From an uncultured Eubacteriales bacterium (GTDB taxonomy: Bacteria > Bacillota > Clostridia > Oscillospirales > Oscillospiraceae), in contig CABQNH010000021.1 in assembly GCA_902465435.1 (NCBI GenBank), positions 1-29,861 on the forward strand: DNA of 29,861 nucleotides, in the 5' to 3' direction. Of the stretch, positions 1 to 7,453 are shown one piece after another. The position numbers were made by a program, and so were the translations under genes. Position 1 is the stretch's first letter; every line of letters begins with the position of its first letter. Under the pieces are notes generated by a model, which did not search any database, was not told the origin of the DNA, and saw nothing but the letters and a program-made list of their open reading frames with translations.

Positions 1-91
1 TTCCGAACTTTCTTGATAGCCTGCCAGCGTGCCAAAAAGGTTTTTTGACACGCTGAGGCACGGCGGAAAAGCTTAGCTTTCCGGCCGTGCC
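1..91 (-). repeat. Intergenic structured repeat, copy A (cut by window start)
   Basis: Read on the minus strand, this begins 18 nt after the cupin stop codon. First comes a GC-rich hairpin (57-91, outer arms GGCACGGC / GCCGTGCC, inner arms near GGAAA / TTTCC). A second hairpin follows (25-55, arms CAGCGTGTC / GGCACGCTG around an A/T-rich loop). Then comes the element core, starting CAGGCTATCAAGAAAG, which leaves the window at position 1. The second hairpin and the core start match copies at 1891-1943, 11211-11263 and 6142-6195. Neither hairpin is followed by a U-tract, so this is not a textbook terminator. The far end cannot be seen, so I cannot say whether the 57-91 palindrome is duplicated there. 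Confidence 0.75.
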
Positions 92-109
92 TGCCTTCTC
101 CCACTGCGC

Positions 110-433
110 TCAGAATGATACGGTGAGCTGCATTTTAAAGCGTTCCTCTCCATAAACGGCATGCGGAATGCTCTTGGGCATAATCAGCGTCTCCCCTTCG
201 TGCAGCAAAAATACCTCGCCGCCAACCGTAAAGCGGCCGACCCCCTCGAGCACGGTCACCATTGCGTCACCGCCGGACGCGTGCGTCGAGATTTCCTCCC
301 CCTTGTCAAAGGAAAAGAGCGTCATGCTGACCGCCTCATTTTGCACCAGCGTTTTGCTGACGACCTGCCCCTGCTGATAGGCAACCAAATCCTTCAGCTC
401 CAGCTTTTCTTTCTTCGCAATGTTTTTGTACAT
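110..433 (-). CDS. Small single-domain cupin protein
   Basis: A 107-residue protein made almost entirely of one cupin beta-barrel. The first cupin motif is degenerate (around residues 49-68, with His51 and a Gly/Asp-rich turn). The second contains the PxxxPH pattern near residues 85-92. Cupins of this size often bind a metal and either sense or modify small molecules; the substrate cannot be told from sequence. The start ATG at 433 is preceded by a GGAAAGG/GGATGG purine-rich region. The gene is divergent from rpoD across a 280-bp gap. A possible -10 (TATACT on the minus strand, 468-473) lacks a convincing -35. The 3' end abuts repeat copy A. Related proteins are often called cupin domain-containing protein; a more specific name would be a guess. 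Confidence 0.85.
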   Translation of the reverse strand: MYKNIAKKEKLELKDLVAYQQGQVVSKTLVQNEAVSMTLFSFDKGEEISTHASGGDAMVTVLEGVGRFTVGGEVFLLHEGETLIMPKSIPHAVYGEERFKMQLTVSF

Positions 434-598
434 CGTTCCATCCGCCTTTCCGCAAAATTCCGCTTTCAGTATAGCATAGCATCCGCAAAAAGAACAGCTT
501 TATTTGTTTCCGCTCCTGTTTTTGCAGAAAACAGCAAGCGCTCCCCTGCTTTTTCTGCGAGAAAATGAAAATAATGATAAAAAATCCGTAAAAAAGTA

Positions 599-627
599 TT
601 GTAATAGCGGCGATAAGGGTATATAAT
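599..627 (+). promoter_or_regulatory. Probable sigma-A promoter of rpoD
   Basis: TTGTAA (599-604), a 17-bp spacer and TATAAT (622-627) lie 87 bp upstream of the rpoD start. The region just upstream is A/T-rich (560-598), as in many strong Gram-positive promoters. Spacing and -10 are consensus; the -35 is 4/6. Confidence 0.65.
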
Positions 628-713
628 GGATAAGATGCGCGACATGCCGCCCTATTTCCATTTCGAGGTGGTCAGGCCGCACGCATTTGCAAATTAAAGC
701 AGGGATGTGCATT

Positions 714-1844
714 ATGGCTAACGAGAAACGCTCTGACAAAATCAGCGAGGAGCTTATGGCGCCGATTACCGCGCTGATTAATAAAGGACGCAAGGAAGGA
801 ATGCTGCAGGCGTCCGAGGTCATGACCCAGCTTAAAAAGCTGAACTTCTCACCAGATAAAATTGACCAAATTTATGAAACCTTTGAAGCGCTCGGCATTC
901 AGATCATCGGCGGCGAGTTAGAGTTGGATGTCGACGGCGATCTGGACGTTCTGCCCACGGTGGAAGCTGAAGAAGAGGAGCCGCTTGTCGACCCGGTCGA
1001 GCTGGCAGCGGAATACAATCTGGACGACCCGGTGCGGATGTACCTGAAGGAAATCGGCCAGGTTCGTCTTCTAACCGCCGAGGAGGAGATCGAGCTGGCC
1101 AAGCGTGTCGCCGAGGGCGACGAGGCCGCAAAGAATCGCCTGACAGAGGCCAACCTCCGTCTGGTCGTCTCCATTGCGAAAAAATACTCCGGCCGCGGTC
1201 TGCATATTCTGGACTTGATTCAGGAGGGCAACACCGGCTTGATTCGCGCCGTCGATAAATTCGACTATACAAAGGGAAACAAGTTCTCTACATATGCAAC
1301 CTGGTGGATTCGGCAGGCCATTACCCGCGCGATTGCGGATCAGGCGCGGACGATCCGCGTTCCGGTGCATATGGTCGAGGTCATTAACAAGGCCACGCGC
1401 TGCAACCGCAAGCTGGTACAGGAGCTTGGCCGCGAGCCGACGCTGGAGGAAATCGCCGAAGAGCTGAATCTGCCGATTGAAAAGATCATCGAGGCAAACC
1501 GCACCGCTGCCGACACGCTTTCGCTTGACACCCCGGTCGGCGACGAAGAGGATACGACAATCGGTTCCTTCGTGGAGGACGATAACACGCCCGGGCCTGC
1601 GGATGCAACCTCCAACACCCTGCTTGCCGAAGCGCTGAGCGATATCCTCGGTACATTGACCGAGCGCGAGGCGGACGTTCTGAAAATGCGCTTTGGCATG
1701 TACGACGGCAGGACGCATACCTTGGAAGAGGTTGGTCAAATTTTCGGTGTTACCCGCGAGCGAATCCGCCAGATCGAAAACAAGGCCATTCGCAAACTGC
1801 GTCATCCCAGCCGTGCGAAGAAAATCCGCGATTTTTACTGTTGA
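714..1844 (+). CDS. rpoD: RNA polymerase primary sigma factor RpoD/SigA
   Basis: The 376-residue housekeeping sigma-70 factor, which directs core RNA polymerase to -10/-35 promoters. Visible domains: a short region 1.1 (about 1-75), an acidic linker, region 1.2 (DPVRMYLKEIG, 105-115), region 2 (about 136-215, with the DLIQEGN and TYATWWIRQAI signatures for core binding and -10 recognition/melting), region 3 (216-295), and region 4 (310-370), whose helix-turn-helix GVTRERIRQIE recognises the -35. It has the compact Firmicutes form without the large non-conserved insert of the E. coli protein. The ATG at 714 is chosen because AGGGA lies 8 nt upstream; upstream in-frame starts at 687 (TTG) and 705 (ATG) are less well placed. 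No dnaG precedes it in the window, although the two are often neighbours in Firmicutes. Repeat copy B begins 5 nt after the stop. Confidence 0.97.
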   Translation: MANEKRSDKISEELMAPITALINKGRKEGMLQASEVMTQLKKLNFSPDKIDQIYETFEALGIQIIGGELELDVDGDLDVLPTVEAEEEEPLVDPVELAAEYNLDDPVRMYLKEIGQVRLLTAEEEIELAKRVAEGDEAAKNRLTEANLRLVVSIAKKYSGRGLHILDLIQEGNTGLIRAVDKFDYTKGNKFSTYATWWIRQAITRAIADQARTIRVPVHMVEVINKATRCNRKLVQELGREPTLEEIAEELNLPIEKIIEANRTAADTLSLDTPVGDEEDTTIGSFVEDDNTPGPADATSNTLLAEALSDILGTLTEREADVLKMRFGMYDGRTHTLEEVGQIFGVTRERIRQIENKAIRKLRHPSRAKKIRDFYC

Positions 1845-1849
1845 TTTCA

Positions 1850-2183
1850 GCTTGGGCGGCAGAGACATTGCTTGTCTATGCCGCCCAAGCAGCGTGTCAA
1901 AAGCATTTTTGACACGCTGACAGACGATCAAGAAAGTTCGGAAGGCAAGGAATCTCGCGCCTGTAGGCGTACATAGGTACGGTAAGGCGCGAGTTCCGAA
2001 GTAAGTCAAAACAATGAATATGATCCTTGTTTTTCAACTTAATTCATTTGCATTTTCCCACGAATTGAAGCGGACGCACAGAAAGTGAAAATCGCAAAAA
2101 TTGTTCTCTTGTTTTGACGGTTACGGGCTTTATTGACAGTCTGATTGGGCGGCAGAGACATTGCTTGTCTATGCCGCCCAAGC
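1850..2183 (+). repeat. Intergenic structured repeat, copy B (type copy)
   Basis: The whole rpoD-mnmA gap is this element. In order: a palindrome (1850-1890, arms GCTTGGGCGGC / GCCGCCCAAGC with inner AGACA / TGTCT); a hairpin (1891-1919, arms AGCGTGTCA / TGACACGCT); a 223-bp core (1921-2143) starting CAGACGATCAAG and ending TTGACAGTCTG, which are imperfect inverted repeats; then a second copy of the first palindrome (2145-2183). The 39 bases 1852-1890 and 2145-2183 are identical. The core holds a stem TTCGGAA...TTCCGAA enclosing CTCGCGCC (1954-1961) / GGCGCGAG (1986-1993), and an A/T-rich arm bounded by GTCAAAACAA and TTGTTTTGAC. There is no coding potential of its own. It starts 5 nt after the rpoD stop and ends 27 nt before the mnmA start. 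Confidence 0.9.
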
Positions 2184-2210
2184 CATATTCTCAGGAAGGA
2201 AGCGAACAAA

Positions 2211-3239
2211 ATGAAAGCAATGATCGCCATGTCCGGCGGCGTGGATTCCAGCGTTGCCGCGTACCTGATGCAGCAGCGGGGCTACCAATGCACCGGCGCA
2301 ATGATGCAGCTTTTCTGTAAAGCCGACGAGCAGGATATTCAGGACGCGCAGCAGGTCGCTTCCCGCCTGGGCATTCCCTTTCAGCTTTTGAACTACAGCA
2401 CGCAGTTTCGCCGGCAGGTCATGGAGTACTTTGCCTGCGCCTATGAGCACGGGCAGACGCCGAACCCCTGCGTGGAATGCAACCGCACGCTGAAATTCGG
2501 CGCGCTCTATGACGAGGCCATGCGGCAGGGCTGCGATTGCCTCGTCACCGGGCACTACGCGCGCATCGCGCTTCAGAACGGCCGTCCGGTTCTGAAGCGC
2601 GCCGTCAACCTGGAAAAGGATCAGAGCTATTTTCTTTATATGCTCTCGCAGGAGCAGCTTCGTCATGTCTGCTTTCCTCTGGGGGAGATGACGAAGGAGC
2701 AAACGCGCGCCATTGCCGCGGAACAGGGCTTCCTTACGGCACGAAAGCACGACAGCCAGGATATCTGCTTTGTCCCCGACGGAGACTATACGCGCGTAAT
2801 TGCCGATTTGCATCGGGCGCCGTGTCCGGAAGGAGATTTTGTCGGCGAAAGCGGCCGCGTTCTTGGCCGCCATCGCGGCATCTCCCATTATACACTCGGG
2901 CAGCGCCGCGGTCTTGGCATTTCGTCGGACGCCCGCCTTTATGTGACCGGACTGGATCCGGAGCGTAACCTTGTAATTCTCGGCCGCAACGAGCAGCTTT
3001 TCTCCCGCGAGCTGGATGCGTCCGGCTTCTGCTGGAGCGGCTGCGATGCGCCCACAGCTCCGCTTCGCGTCATGGCAAAAATTCGCTACCGCCATATTCC
3101 GCAGTGGGCGGAAGCGACCGTTCGGCAGGACGGCACCGTACATCTTCTCTTTGACGCACCGCAGCGCGCCATCACACGGGGGCAGGCCGTCGTGCTTTAC
3201 GACGGGGACACCGTACTTGGCGGCGGTACAATTCTATAG
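2211..3239 (+). CDS. mnmA: tRNA-specific 2-thiouridylase MnmA
   Basis: A 342-residue cytoplasmic enzyme that uses ATP and relayed sulfur to convert U34 to 2-thiouridine in tRNAs for Lys, Glu and Gln. The N-terminal PP-loop is SGGVDSS (8-14). The two catalytic cysteines fit Cys90 in PNPCVECNRTLKFG and Cys186 in DSQDICFVPDGDY; these match the conserved Cys pair that forms a transient disulfide and persulfide in the E. coli enzyme. The middle adapter segment and C-terminal beta-barrel follow at about 200-342. The ATG at 2211 is chosen because AGGAAGGA sits at 2193-2200 and the PP-loop follows immediately; an upstream in-frame extension would run through the palindrome of repeat copy B. It is convergent with noc across a two-way terminator. 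Confidence 0.95.
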   Translation: MKAMIAMSGGVDSSVAAYLMQQRGYQCTGAMMQLFCKADEQDIQDAQQVASRLGIPFQLLNYSTQFRRQVMEYFACAYEHGQTPNPCVECNRTLKFGALYDEAMRQGCDCLVTGHYARIALQNGRPVLKRAVNLEKDQSYFLYMLSQEQLRHVCFPLGEMTKEQTRAIAAEQGFLTARKHDSQDICFVPDGDYTRVIADLHRAPCPEGDFVGESGRVLGRHRGISHYTLGQRRGLGISSDARLYVTGLDPERNLVILGRNEQLFSRELDASGFCWSGCDAPTAPLRVMAKIRYRHIPQWAEATVRQDGTVHLLFDAPQRAITRGQAVVLYDGDTVLGGGTIL

Positions 3240-3248
3240 TGGGCGTTT

Positions 3249-3309
3249 GAAAACGGAGGGGCCGCCTCGTATGATTTTTCATGTCATACAGGGCGACTCC
3301 TCTGTTTTC
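3249..3309. terminator. Two-way terminator between mnmA and noc
   Basis: Arms GAAAACGGAGG (3249-3259) and CCTCTGTTTTC (3299-3309) pair with one G-U wobble. An inner stem GTATGA / TCATAC and a short central bulge lie between. On both strands the outer end reads into a TTTT run, as expected for a terminator serving two convergent genes. It starts 9 nt after the mnmA stop and ends 5 nt from the noc stop. Confidence 0.7.
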
Positions 3310-3314
3310 GGCGT

Positions 3315-4121
3315 TCATCCGGCACGCTTTGGGAGCCGGATGGTCAGCACAATTTCATTTTCCGTTTCCTCTCTTGTGGAATCCGCATGAATTCCCGCGC
3401 TTTTGATCAGGTCCAAGTTATGATTGATCGTATTAAGGAACAGCCGCACATCGCGCAGGATAAACTTCCGCGTACCGCGCTTGACCTCCGCCGCCTGCTT
3501 TAAAAGCCCGTCAATATACGCCTCCGTGTTCGCCACATTTAAGCCGCGCGCAACGATCACCTGAATGGCGCTCAGGCGCTCCTGCTCCGTTTCCAGCTTG
3601 AGCAGCGCCCGCGCATGGCGTTCGGACAGATGATTCTCTCGCAGCTTGGCAAGCACCGCGTCACTATGCCGCAGCAGGCGCAGCTTATTCGCCACGGCCG
3701 ATTGGCTCTTGCCGATTCGCTCCGCCGCCTGTTCCTGCGAAAGGCCATACGTCCGCATCAGGCGGGCAAGGCCCTGCGCCTCCTCGATATAATCCAGATC
3801 GCGCCGCTGCAGATTCTCCACGAGCGCAACCATGCCGGACTGCGCCTCATCCAGCGACAGCACAATGCAGGGCACCTCGCCCAGTCCAGCGAGCTTGGCG
3901 GCGCGGAGTCTCCTCTCTCCGGCCACCAGCTCAAACCCACCGTTGCTGCGCCGCACGGAAAGCGGCTGCAGAATTCCGTGCTGTGCAATACTCTGCGCCA
4001 GCTCCTGCAGACCCTCCTGCTCAAAAATTTTTCTCGGCTGCGCAGGGTTCGGCCGAATTGCGCCGATGGGGATAAACGCAACTCGCCCGGATTCTATGTA
4101 CGTCCTCGTCCTTGGTTTCAT
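3315..4121 (-). CDS. noc: ParB/Spo0J-family protein, probably nucleoid occlusion factor Noc
   Basis: A 268-residue ParB-family DNA-binding CTPase-type protein. It shows the N-terminal ParB box (IRPNPAQPR, 22-30), the phosphate-binding GERRLRAAK motif (68-76), ENLQRRDLDYIEEA (102-115) and a helix-turn-helix (about 127-148) for parS-like or NBS-like sites. The C-terminal part (FLNTINHNLDLIKSAGI) resembles the Noc dimerisation region more than Spo0J. Noc proteins bind chromosomal sites and the membrane to keep division away from the nucleoid. There is no parA partner next door, which favours Noc over Spo0J; the N-terminus could serve as its membrane anchor. ATG at 4121 follows a strong GGGAGGAG. 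The choice between Noc and ParB is the main uncertainty. Confidence 0.85.
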   Translation of the reverse strand: MKPRTRTYIESGRVAFIPIGAIRPNPAQPRKIFEQEGLQELAQSIAQHGILQPLSVRRSNGGFELVAGERRLRAAKLAGLGEVPCIVLSLDEAQSGMVALVENLQRRDLDYIEEAQGLARLMRTYGLSQEQAAERIGKSQSAVANKLRLLRHSDAVLAKLRENHLSERHARALLKLETEQERLSAIQVIVARGLNVANTEAYIDGLLKQAAEVKRGTRKFILRDVRLFLNTINHNLDLIKSAGIHADSTREETENEIVLTIRLPKRAG

Positions 4122-4394
4122 AAGCTCCTCCCTTTCGGATTTTCCGCCATTTCCTACTTGTTATTTTAATCCTGACAAATGCAAAATCCCGCGAAAACGC
4201 GAACGCACGCACAATAAATTGCGCTTTATTTATTTTATGACCACAACATCTTGGGAAATAGATGGGAAATGGCAAAGCCTGTCGCATTGGCACGCAAAGC
4301 GGCGCGAATGCGGCAGGCGCGCATAGGCCACCCTCCCCGCCAATGCGCCGCAGAAGCCTGAACCAAGTTGGCTTTGGGCGCTTGCCCATAGCAA
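4122..4394. other. Intergenic stretch upstream of noc, no gene seen
   Basis: No ORF here has a credible ribosome site or protein-like composition. The part next to noc (4180-4245) is A/T-rich and probably holds its promoter, but I cannot fix a convincing -35/-10 pair. The rest is GC-rich with short inverted repeats and nothing recognisable. Confidence 0.5.
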
Positions 4395-4434
4395 AACCGG
4401 CAGGAAACAGACTTGCATCCGTTTCCTGCCGGTT
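4393..4434 (-). terminator. Intrinsic terminator of the ygeY-ygeW-arcC-PPC operon
   Basis: A perfect 14-bp stem, AACCGGCAGGAAAC (4395-4408) and GTTTCCTGCCGGTT (4421-4434), with a 12-nt loop. On the minus strand the stem runs into TTTTGC. It is the strongest hairpin downstream of the PPC gene. A weaker hairpin with arms GATCCCCGCCG / CGGTGGGATC lies nearer the stop (4520-4551) and may act first. Confidence 0.7.
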
Positions 4435-4566
4435 CTGATTATTTGATTATAGGAGTCTCTGCGGCGATCCCCCGTGATACACGGCAAGGCATTCCCGCCG
4501 ACGCATCGGCTTGCCAAAGGATCCCCGCCGTCACACCTTGTCGGTGGGATCAGCTTCTCCTAAAGA

Positions 4567-4995
4567 TTATTGGAAATCAAAGATATTCAAGCCGGAGCCG
4601 TATTCTGTGTCCAGCTTGCGCTCGACGGTTCCGTCCAGCAGCGTAATGACCATCTCACAGGTGCCGCTGACGACCGCGCTGTTCAGATGGCCGCCAAAGA
4701 CATGGCCGCTCTCGTCGCCCGCGGACATATGCAGGTGCGGGTAATACGCGCCGTTTTGCGTTGTGATCGTGCCGTGCAGCGACACGACCTCCAAATCACC
4801 CGTGAAGGTATTTTTCTCATAGGACTGCTTCGGAACGCTGTAGACTCCGACCGTCATTTCACTGACAGCGCCCAGCGCGTTGATATGCGCCAGCTTAATG
4901 TTTTCGACCTTTGCAATTTCAGCCAATTTCTCCATGATCTCCTCGCCGCGGTCGATTCTCGCGAGGATGGTGGAGCCAAACTTCCGGTACTCCAT
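4567..4995 (-). CDS. PPC/DUF296-domain protein
   Basis: A 142-residue protein spanning one PPC (DUF296) domain. That fold is known from plant AT-hook proteins and from small stand-alone bacterial proteins, where it forms trimers with a bound metal. The likely metal/ligand site is visible: HLHMS (87-91), His98 and GGHL (101-104). It starts 3 nt after the arcC stop with no clear ribosome site of its own, so translation is probably coupled to arcC. As last gene of a carbamoyl-phosphate catabolic operon it could be an accessory enzyme or ligand sensor. There is no AT-hook, so DNA binding should not be assumed. Function unknown; the family call is firm. Confidence 0.85.
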   Translation of the reverse strand: MEYRKFGSTILARIDRGEEIMEKLAEIAKVENIKLAHINALGAVSEMTVGVYSVPKQSYEKNTFTGDLEVVSLHGTITTQNGAYYPHLHMSAGDESGHVFGGHLNSAVVSGTCEMVITLLDGTVERKLDTEYGSGLNIFDFQ

Positions 4996-4998
4996 CGC

Positions 4999-5925
4999 TT
5001 ACAGATGCACCGTCGTGCCGGATTCGCCGCGAACGGCCTTTCCTGCGTTTTCCAGGGAGGCAATGATCGCCTTGCCGCCGGTTTGCGCAAAGGAAATGGC
5101 AGCCTTGACCTTCGGAAGCATCGAGCCGGGCGCAAAATGCCCCTCAGTGCAATACTGCTCGGCCTGTGCGACCGTCATTTCATCCAGTGCAGTCTGGTTG
5201 GGCTTGCCCCAGTTGATCGCGACGCGGTCAACCGCCGTCAGAATGACGAGTGCGTCGGCGTGAATCAGCTCGGCGAGCTTTGCAGAAGCAAAGTCCTTGT
5301 CAATAACGGCAGGCGTACCGTAAAGCTTACCGTCCTTACGAATGACGGGAATGCCGCCGCCGCCGACCGTGATGACAACGCAGCCCGCATCGATCAGCGT
5401 GCGAACCATATTCTTTTCAATTACATCTACCGGCTTCGGGGACGGAACGACCTGACGGTAGCCGCGGCCGGCGTCCTCTACCATTGTGTAGCCCTTTTCC
5501 TTGGCAATGCGTTCTGCGGTTTCCTTGTCATAAAAAGCGCCGATCGGTTTTGTCGGCTTTTGGAAGGCCGGATCGTTCTCATCCACGAGAACCTGCGTCA
5601 CAAGCGTTGCCACATCCTTTTGGATGCCGCGCGCATGCATTTCGTTGCCGATTGCGTTCTGCAGATGATAGCCGATGTAGCCCTGGCTCATTGCGCCGCA
5701 TTCCGGGAACGGCATATCCGCCTTGATCGCGCCGGCCTCCGCCGCCGTGGACATGCCGAGATTGATCATACCAACCTGCGGGCCGTTTCCGTGGGCAATC
5801 ACGACCTCGTTGCCCTGCTCGATCAGGTCAACGATCGCCTTTGCCGTCTGGGTAACGAGCGCAAGCTGTTCCGTGGCGGTGTTGCCAAGCGCATTGCCGC
5901 CGAGTGCAATTACGATACGAGACAT
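4999..5925 (-). CDS. arcC: Carbamate kinase
   Basis: A 308-residue amino-acid-kinase-fold enzyme: carbamoyl phosphate + ADP to ATP + carbamate (then NH3 and CO2). The N-terminus IVIALGGNALGN (4-15) and HGNGPQVG (45-52) are diagnostic, and the length is normal for the family. It lies downstream of ygeW in the same direction, which fits substrate-level ATP formation from carbamoyl phosphate released by the transcarbamylase. ATG at 5925 follows GAGGTAAC. Repeat copy C separates it from ygeW, so how transcription passes from ygeW to arcC is an open point. E. coli carries a similar kinase (YqeA) in its ygeW region. Confidence 0.95.
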   Translation of the reverse strand: MSRIVIALGGNALGNTATEQLALVTQTAKAIVDLIEQGNEVVIAHGNGPQVGMINLGMSTAAEAGAIKADMPFPECGAMSQGYIGYHLQNAIGNEMHARGIQKDVATLVTQVLVDENDPAFQKPTKPIGAFYDKETAERIAKEKGYTMVEDAGRGYRQVVPSPKPVDVIEKNMVRTLIDAGCVVITVGGGGIPVIRKDGKLYGTPAVIDKDFASAKLAELIHADALVILTAVDRVAINWGKPNQTALDEMTVAQAEQYCTEGHFAPGSMLPKVKAAISFAQTGGKAIIASLENAGKAVRGESGTTVHL

Positions 5926-5958
5926 AGTGTTACCTCATTTTCAGTAGTTTCAGAGTTC

Positions 5959-6223
5959 GGCGGAAGCCCTTTCAGAACTTCCGCCCCAGACCGTCAATCA
6001 AGTCCGTAACCGTCAAAACGAAATCAAAATTCTGAGCATTTTCATTCGAAGCGCGTTCTCCCCTTTTGTGGGAATAATTTAAACAAATTTGGCTTAGAAA
6101 ATGAATAATATCTATTGTTTTGACTTACTTCGGAACTCGCCTTCCGAACTTTCTTGAAGTCTGCCAGCGTGTCAAAAAAGGTTTTTGACACGCTGTGGCG
6201 GAAGCCCTTTCAGGGCTTCCGCC
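5959..6223 (-). repeat. Intergenic structured repeat, copy C (short form)
   Basis: Fills the ygeW-arcC gap, in the direction of transcription. It starts 7 nt after the ygeW stop with a palindrome (6197-6223, arms GGCGGAAGCCCT / AGGGCTTCCGCC). Next is the CAGCGTGTC / GACACGCTG hairpin (about 6164-6195) and a 177-bp core (5987-6163). It closes with a second copy of the palindrome (5959-5985, 25 of 27 bases identical), 33 nt before arcC. The core lacks the CTCGCGCC...GGCGCGAG module of copies B, D and F: the flanking TTCGGAA and TTCCGAA are joined by a 6-nt loop. The A/T-rich arm and terminal inverted repeats are intact. Confidence 0.88.
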
Positions 6224-6230
6224 GGATAAA

Positions 6231-7424
6231 TCAGAACATTTTTCTCTTGTTGTCTGCCGCGTCCAGCTCCATCAGAGCCTTGGCGGGATCCTTGACCTGC
6301 GCCATGAAGATCATTGCGGCAATGATATACGGCTTATAGGAAGCCTGCTTGTACAGAGGAACCAGATAACGATCGAACACGGAGTTATCCACTTCGCCTT
6401 CCTCGCAGGAAAGACCGGTAATATCCGCCGGCAGGCAGTGCAGATAAAGTGCCTTGCCGTCCTTGGTGAGCTTCATCATTTCCTCGGTGCATGCCCAATC
6501 CTTGTGCTCGGCATTCTGCTTGAGCAAACGCTGCTCCAGCTCGTCGATGCCCTTCTGATCGCCCTTGACATAGAGGGCAGAGCGCTCTTCCATCGCCTTG
6601 AACGGCGCCCAGGACTTCGGATAAACGATATCGGCGTCCTTAAAGGCTTCCTTCATGTCGTTGGTCTTGTGGAACTTGGAGCCGTACTTCTCGCAGTTCT
6701 TGCGTGCGATTTCCTCGACCTCTGGGAATACGTCGTATCCTTCCGGATGTGCCAGCGTGACGTCCATGCCGAACCGGGTAAACAGGCCGATTACACCCTG
6801 CGGGACGGACAGCGGCTTGCCATAGGACGGAGAATACGCCCAAGTCATGGCAACCTTCTTGCCCTTCAGATTCTCAACGCCGCCGAAGTAGTGAATGACA
6901 TGGAGCATATCGGCCATGCACTGCGTCGGGTGGTCAACGTCGCACTGGAGGTTCACGAGAGTCGGGCGCTGCTCCAGAATGCCGTCACGGTAGCCTTCCT
7001 CCAGGGCGTCCATGAAGGTCTTCTGATACTCATGACCCTGATGGATGTACATATCGTCGCGGATGCCGATGACATCGGCCATGAAGGAAACCATGTTCGC
7101 GGTTTCGCGGACGGTTTCGCCGTGTGCGATCTGAGACTTCTTCTCATCGAGAACCTGCTCCTCAAGGCCGAGGAGATTGCAGGCGGATGCGAAGGAGAAG
7201 CGGGTACGGGTGGAGTTGTCGCGGAACAGGGAGATGCCGAGGCCGGAGTTGAAGACCTTCGTGGACTTGTTGCGCTCGCGCAGATCGCGCAGGGCATCGG
7301 CAACGGTGAAAATCGCGTCGATTTCGTCGTCGGTCTTGTCCCAAGTCCAATAGAAGTCGTTCTTGTACATATTGTTGATATGCAGGGTCTCAAGATGTCT
7401 TGCAAGTTCTACAGTTTTGCTCAT
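6231..7424 (-). CDS. ygeW: Knotted carbamoyltransferase YgeW
   Basis: A 397-residue member of the aspartate/ornithine carbamoyltransferase superfamily. The carbamoyl-phosphate loop is FRDNSTRTRFSFASA (68 onward), with DHPTQ (164-168) and a YgeW-type CLPADITG in place of the ornithine enzyme's HCLPA. This places it with YgeW, described in E. coli as a knotted catabolic transcarbamylase whose physiological substrate is uncertain. The likely direction is phosphorolysis, giving carbamoyl phosphate for the downstream carbamate kinase. ATG at 7424 follows GGAGGAATTACAA. It begins 29 nt after ygeY, so the two are cotranscribed. Ordinary ornithine carbamoyltransferase is excluded by the residues in the second substrate loop. 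Confidence 0.93.
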   Translation of the reverse strand: MSKTVELARHLETLHINNMYKNDFYWTWDKTDDEIDAIFTVADALRDLRERNKSTKVFNSGLGISLFRDNSTRTRFSFASACNLLGLEEQVLDEKKSQIAHGETVRETANMVSFMADVIGIRDDMYIHQGHEYQKTFMDALEEGYRDGILEQRPTLVNLQCDVDHPTQCMADMLHVIHYFGGVENLKGKKVAMTWAYSPSYGKPLSVPQGVIGLFTRFGMDVTLAHPEGYDVFPEVEEIARKNCEKYGSKFHKTNDMKEAFKDADIVYPKSWAPFKAMEERSALYVKGDQKGIDELEQRLLKQNAEHKDWACTEEMMKLTKDGKALYLHCLPADITGLSCEEGEVDNSVFDRYLVPLYKQASYKPYIIAAMIFMAQVKDPAKALMELDAADNKRKMF

Positions 7425-7453
7425 TTGTAATTCCTCCGATTTATAATCTGTCC

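Noticed and set aside
1850..1919. Palindromes of the repeat family read as ordinary intrinsic terminators
   Set aside because: None of the outer palindromes in copies A-D is followed by a U-tract on the relevant strand, and in copies B, C and D each occurs again at the far end of the element, just before the next gene.
1071..2009. A 312-codon minus-strand ORF across rpoD and repeat copy B
   Set aside because: It is antisense to a certain gene and starts inside the repeat; similar peptide strings recur wherever the repeat occurs.
1921..2143. Group II intron, retron or insertion sequence as the identity of the repeat
   Set aside because: There is no reverse transcriptase, transposase or domain V-like hairpin, and the core is only about 220 bp. 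A non-autonomous relative cannot be excluded.
4230..4517. A 95-codon minus-strand ORF between the PPC gene and noc
   Set aside because: It reads through the strong terminator stem at 4395-4434 and has no ribosome site.
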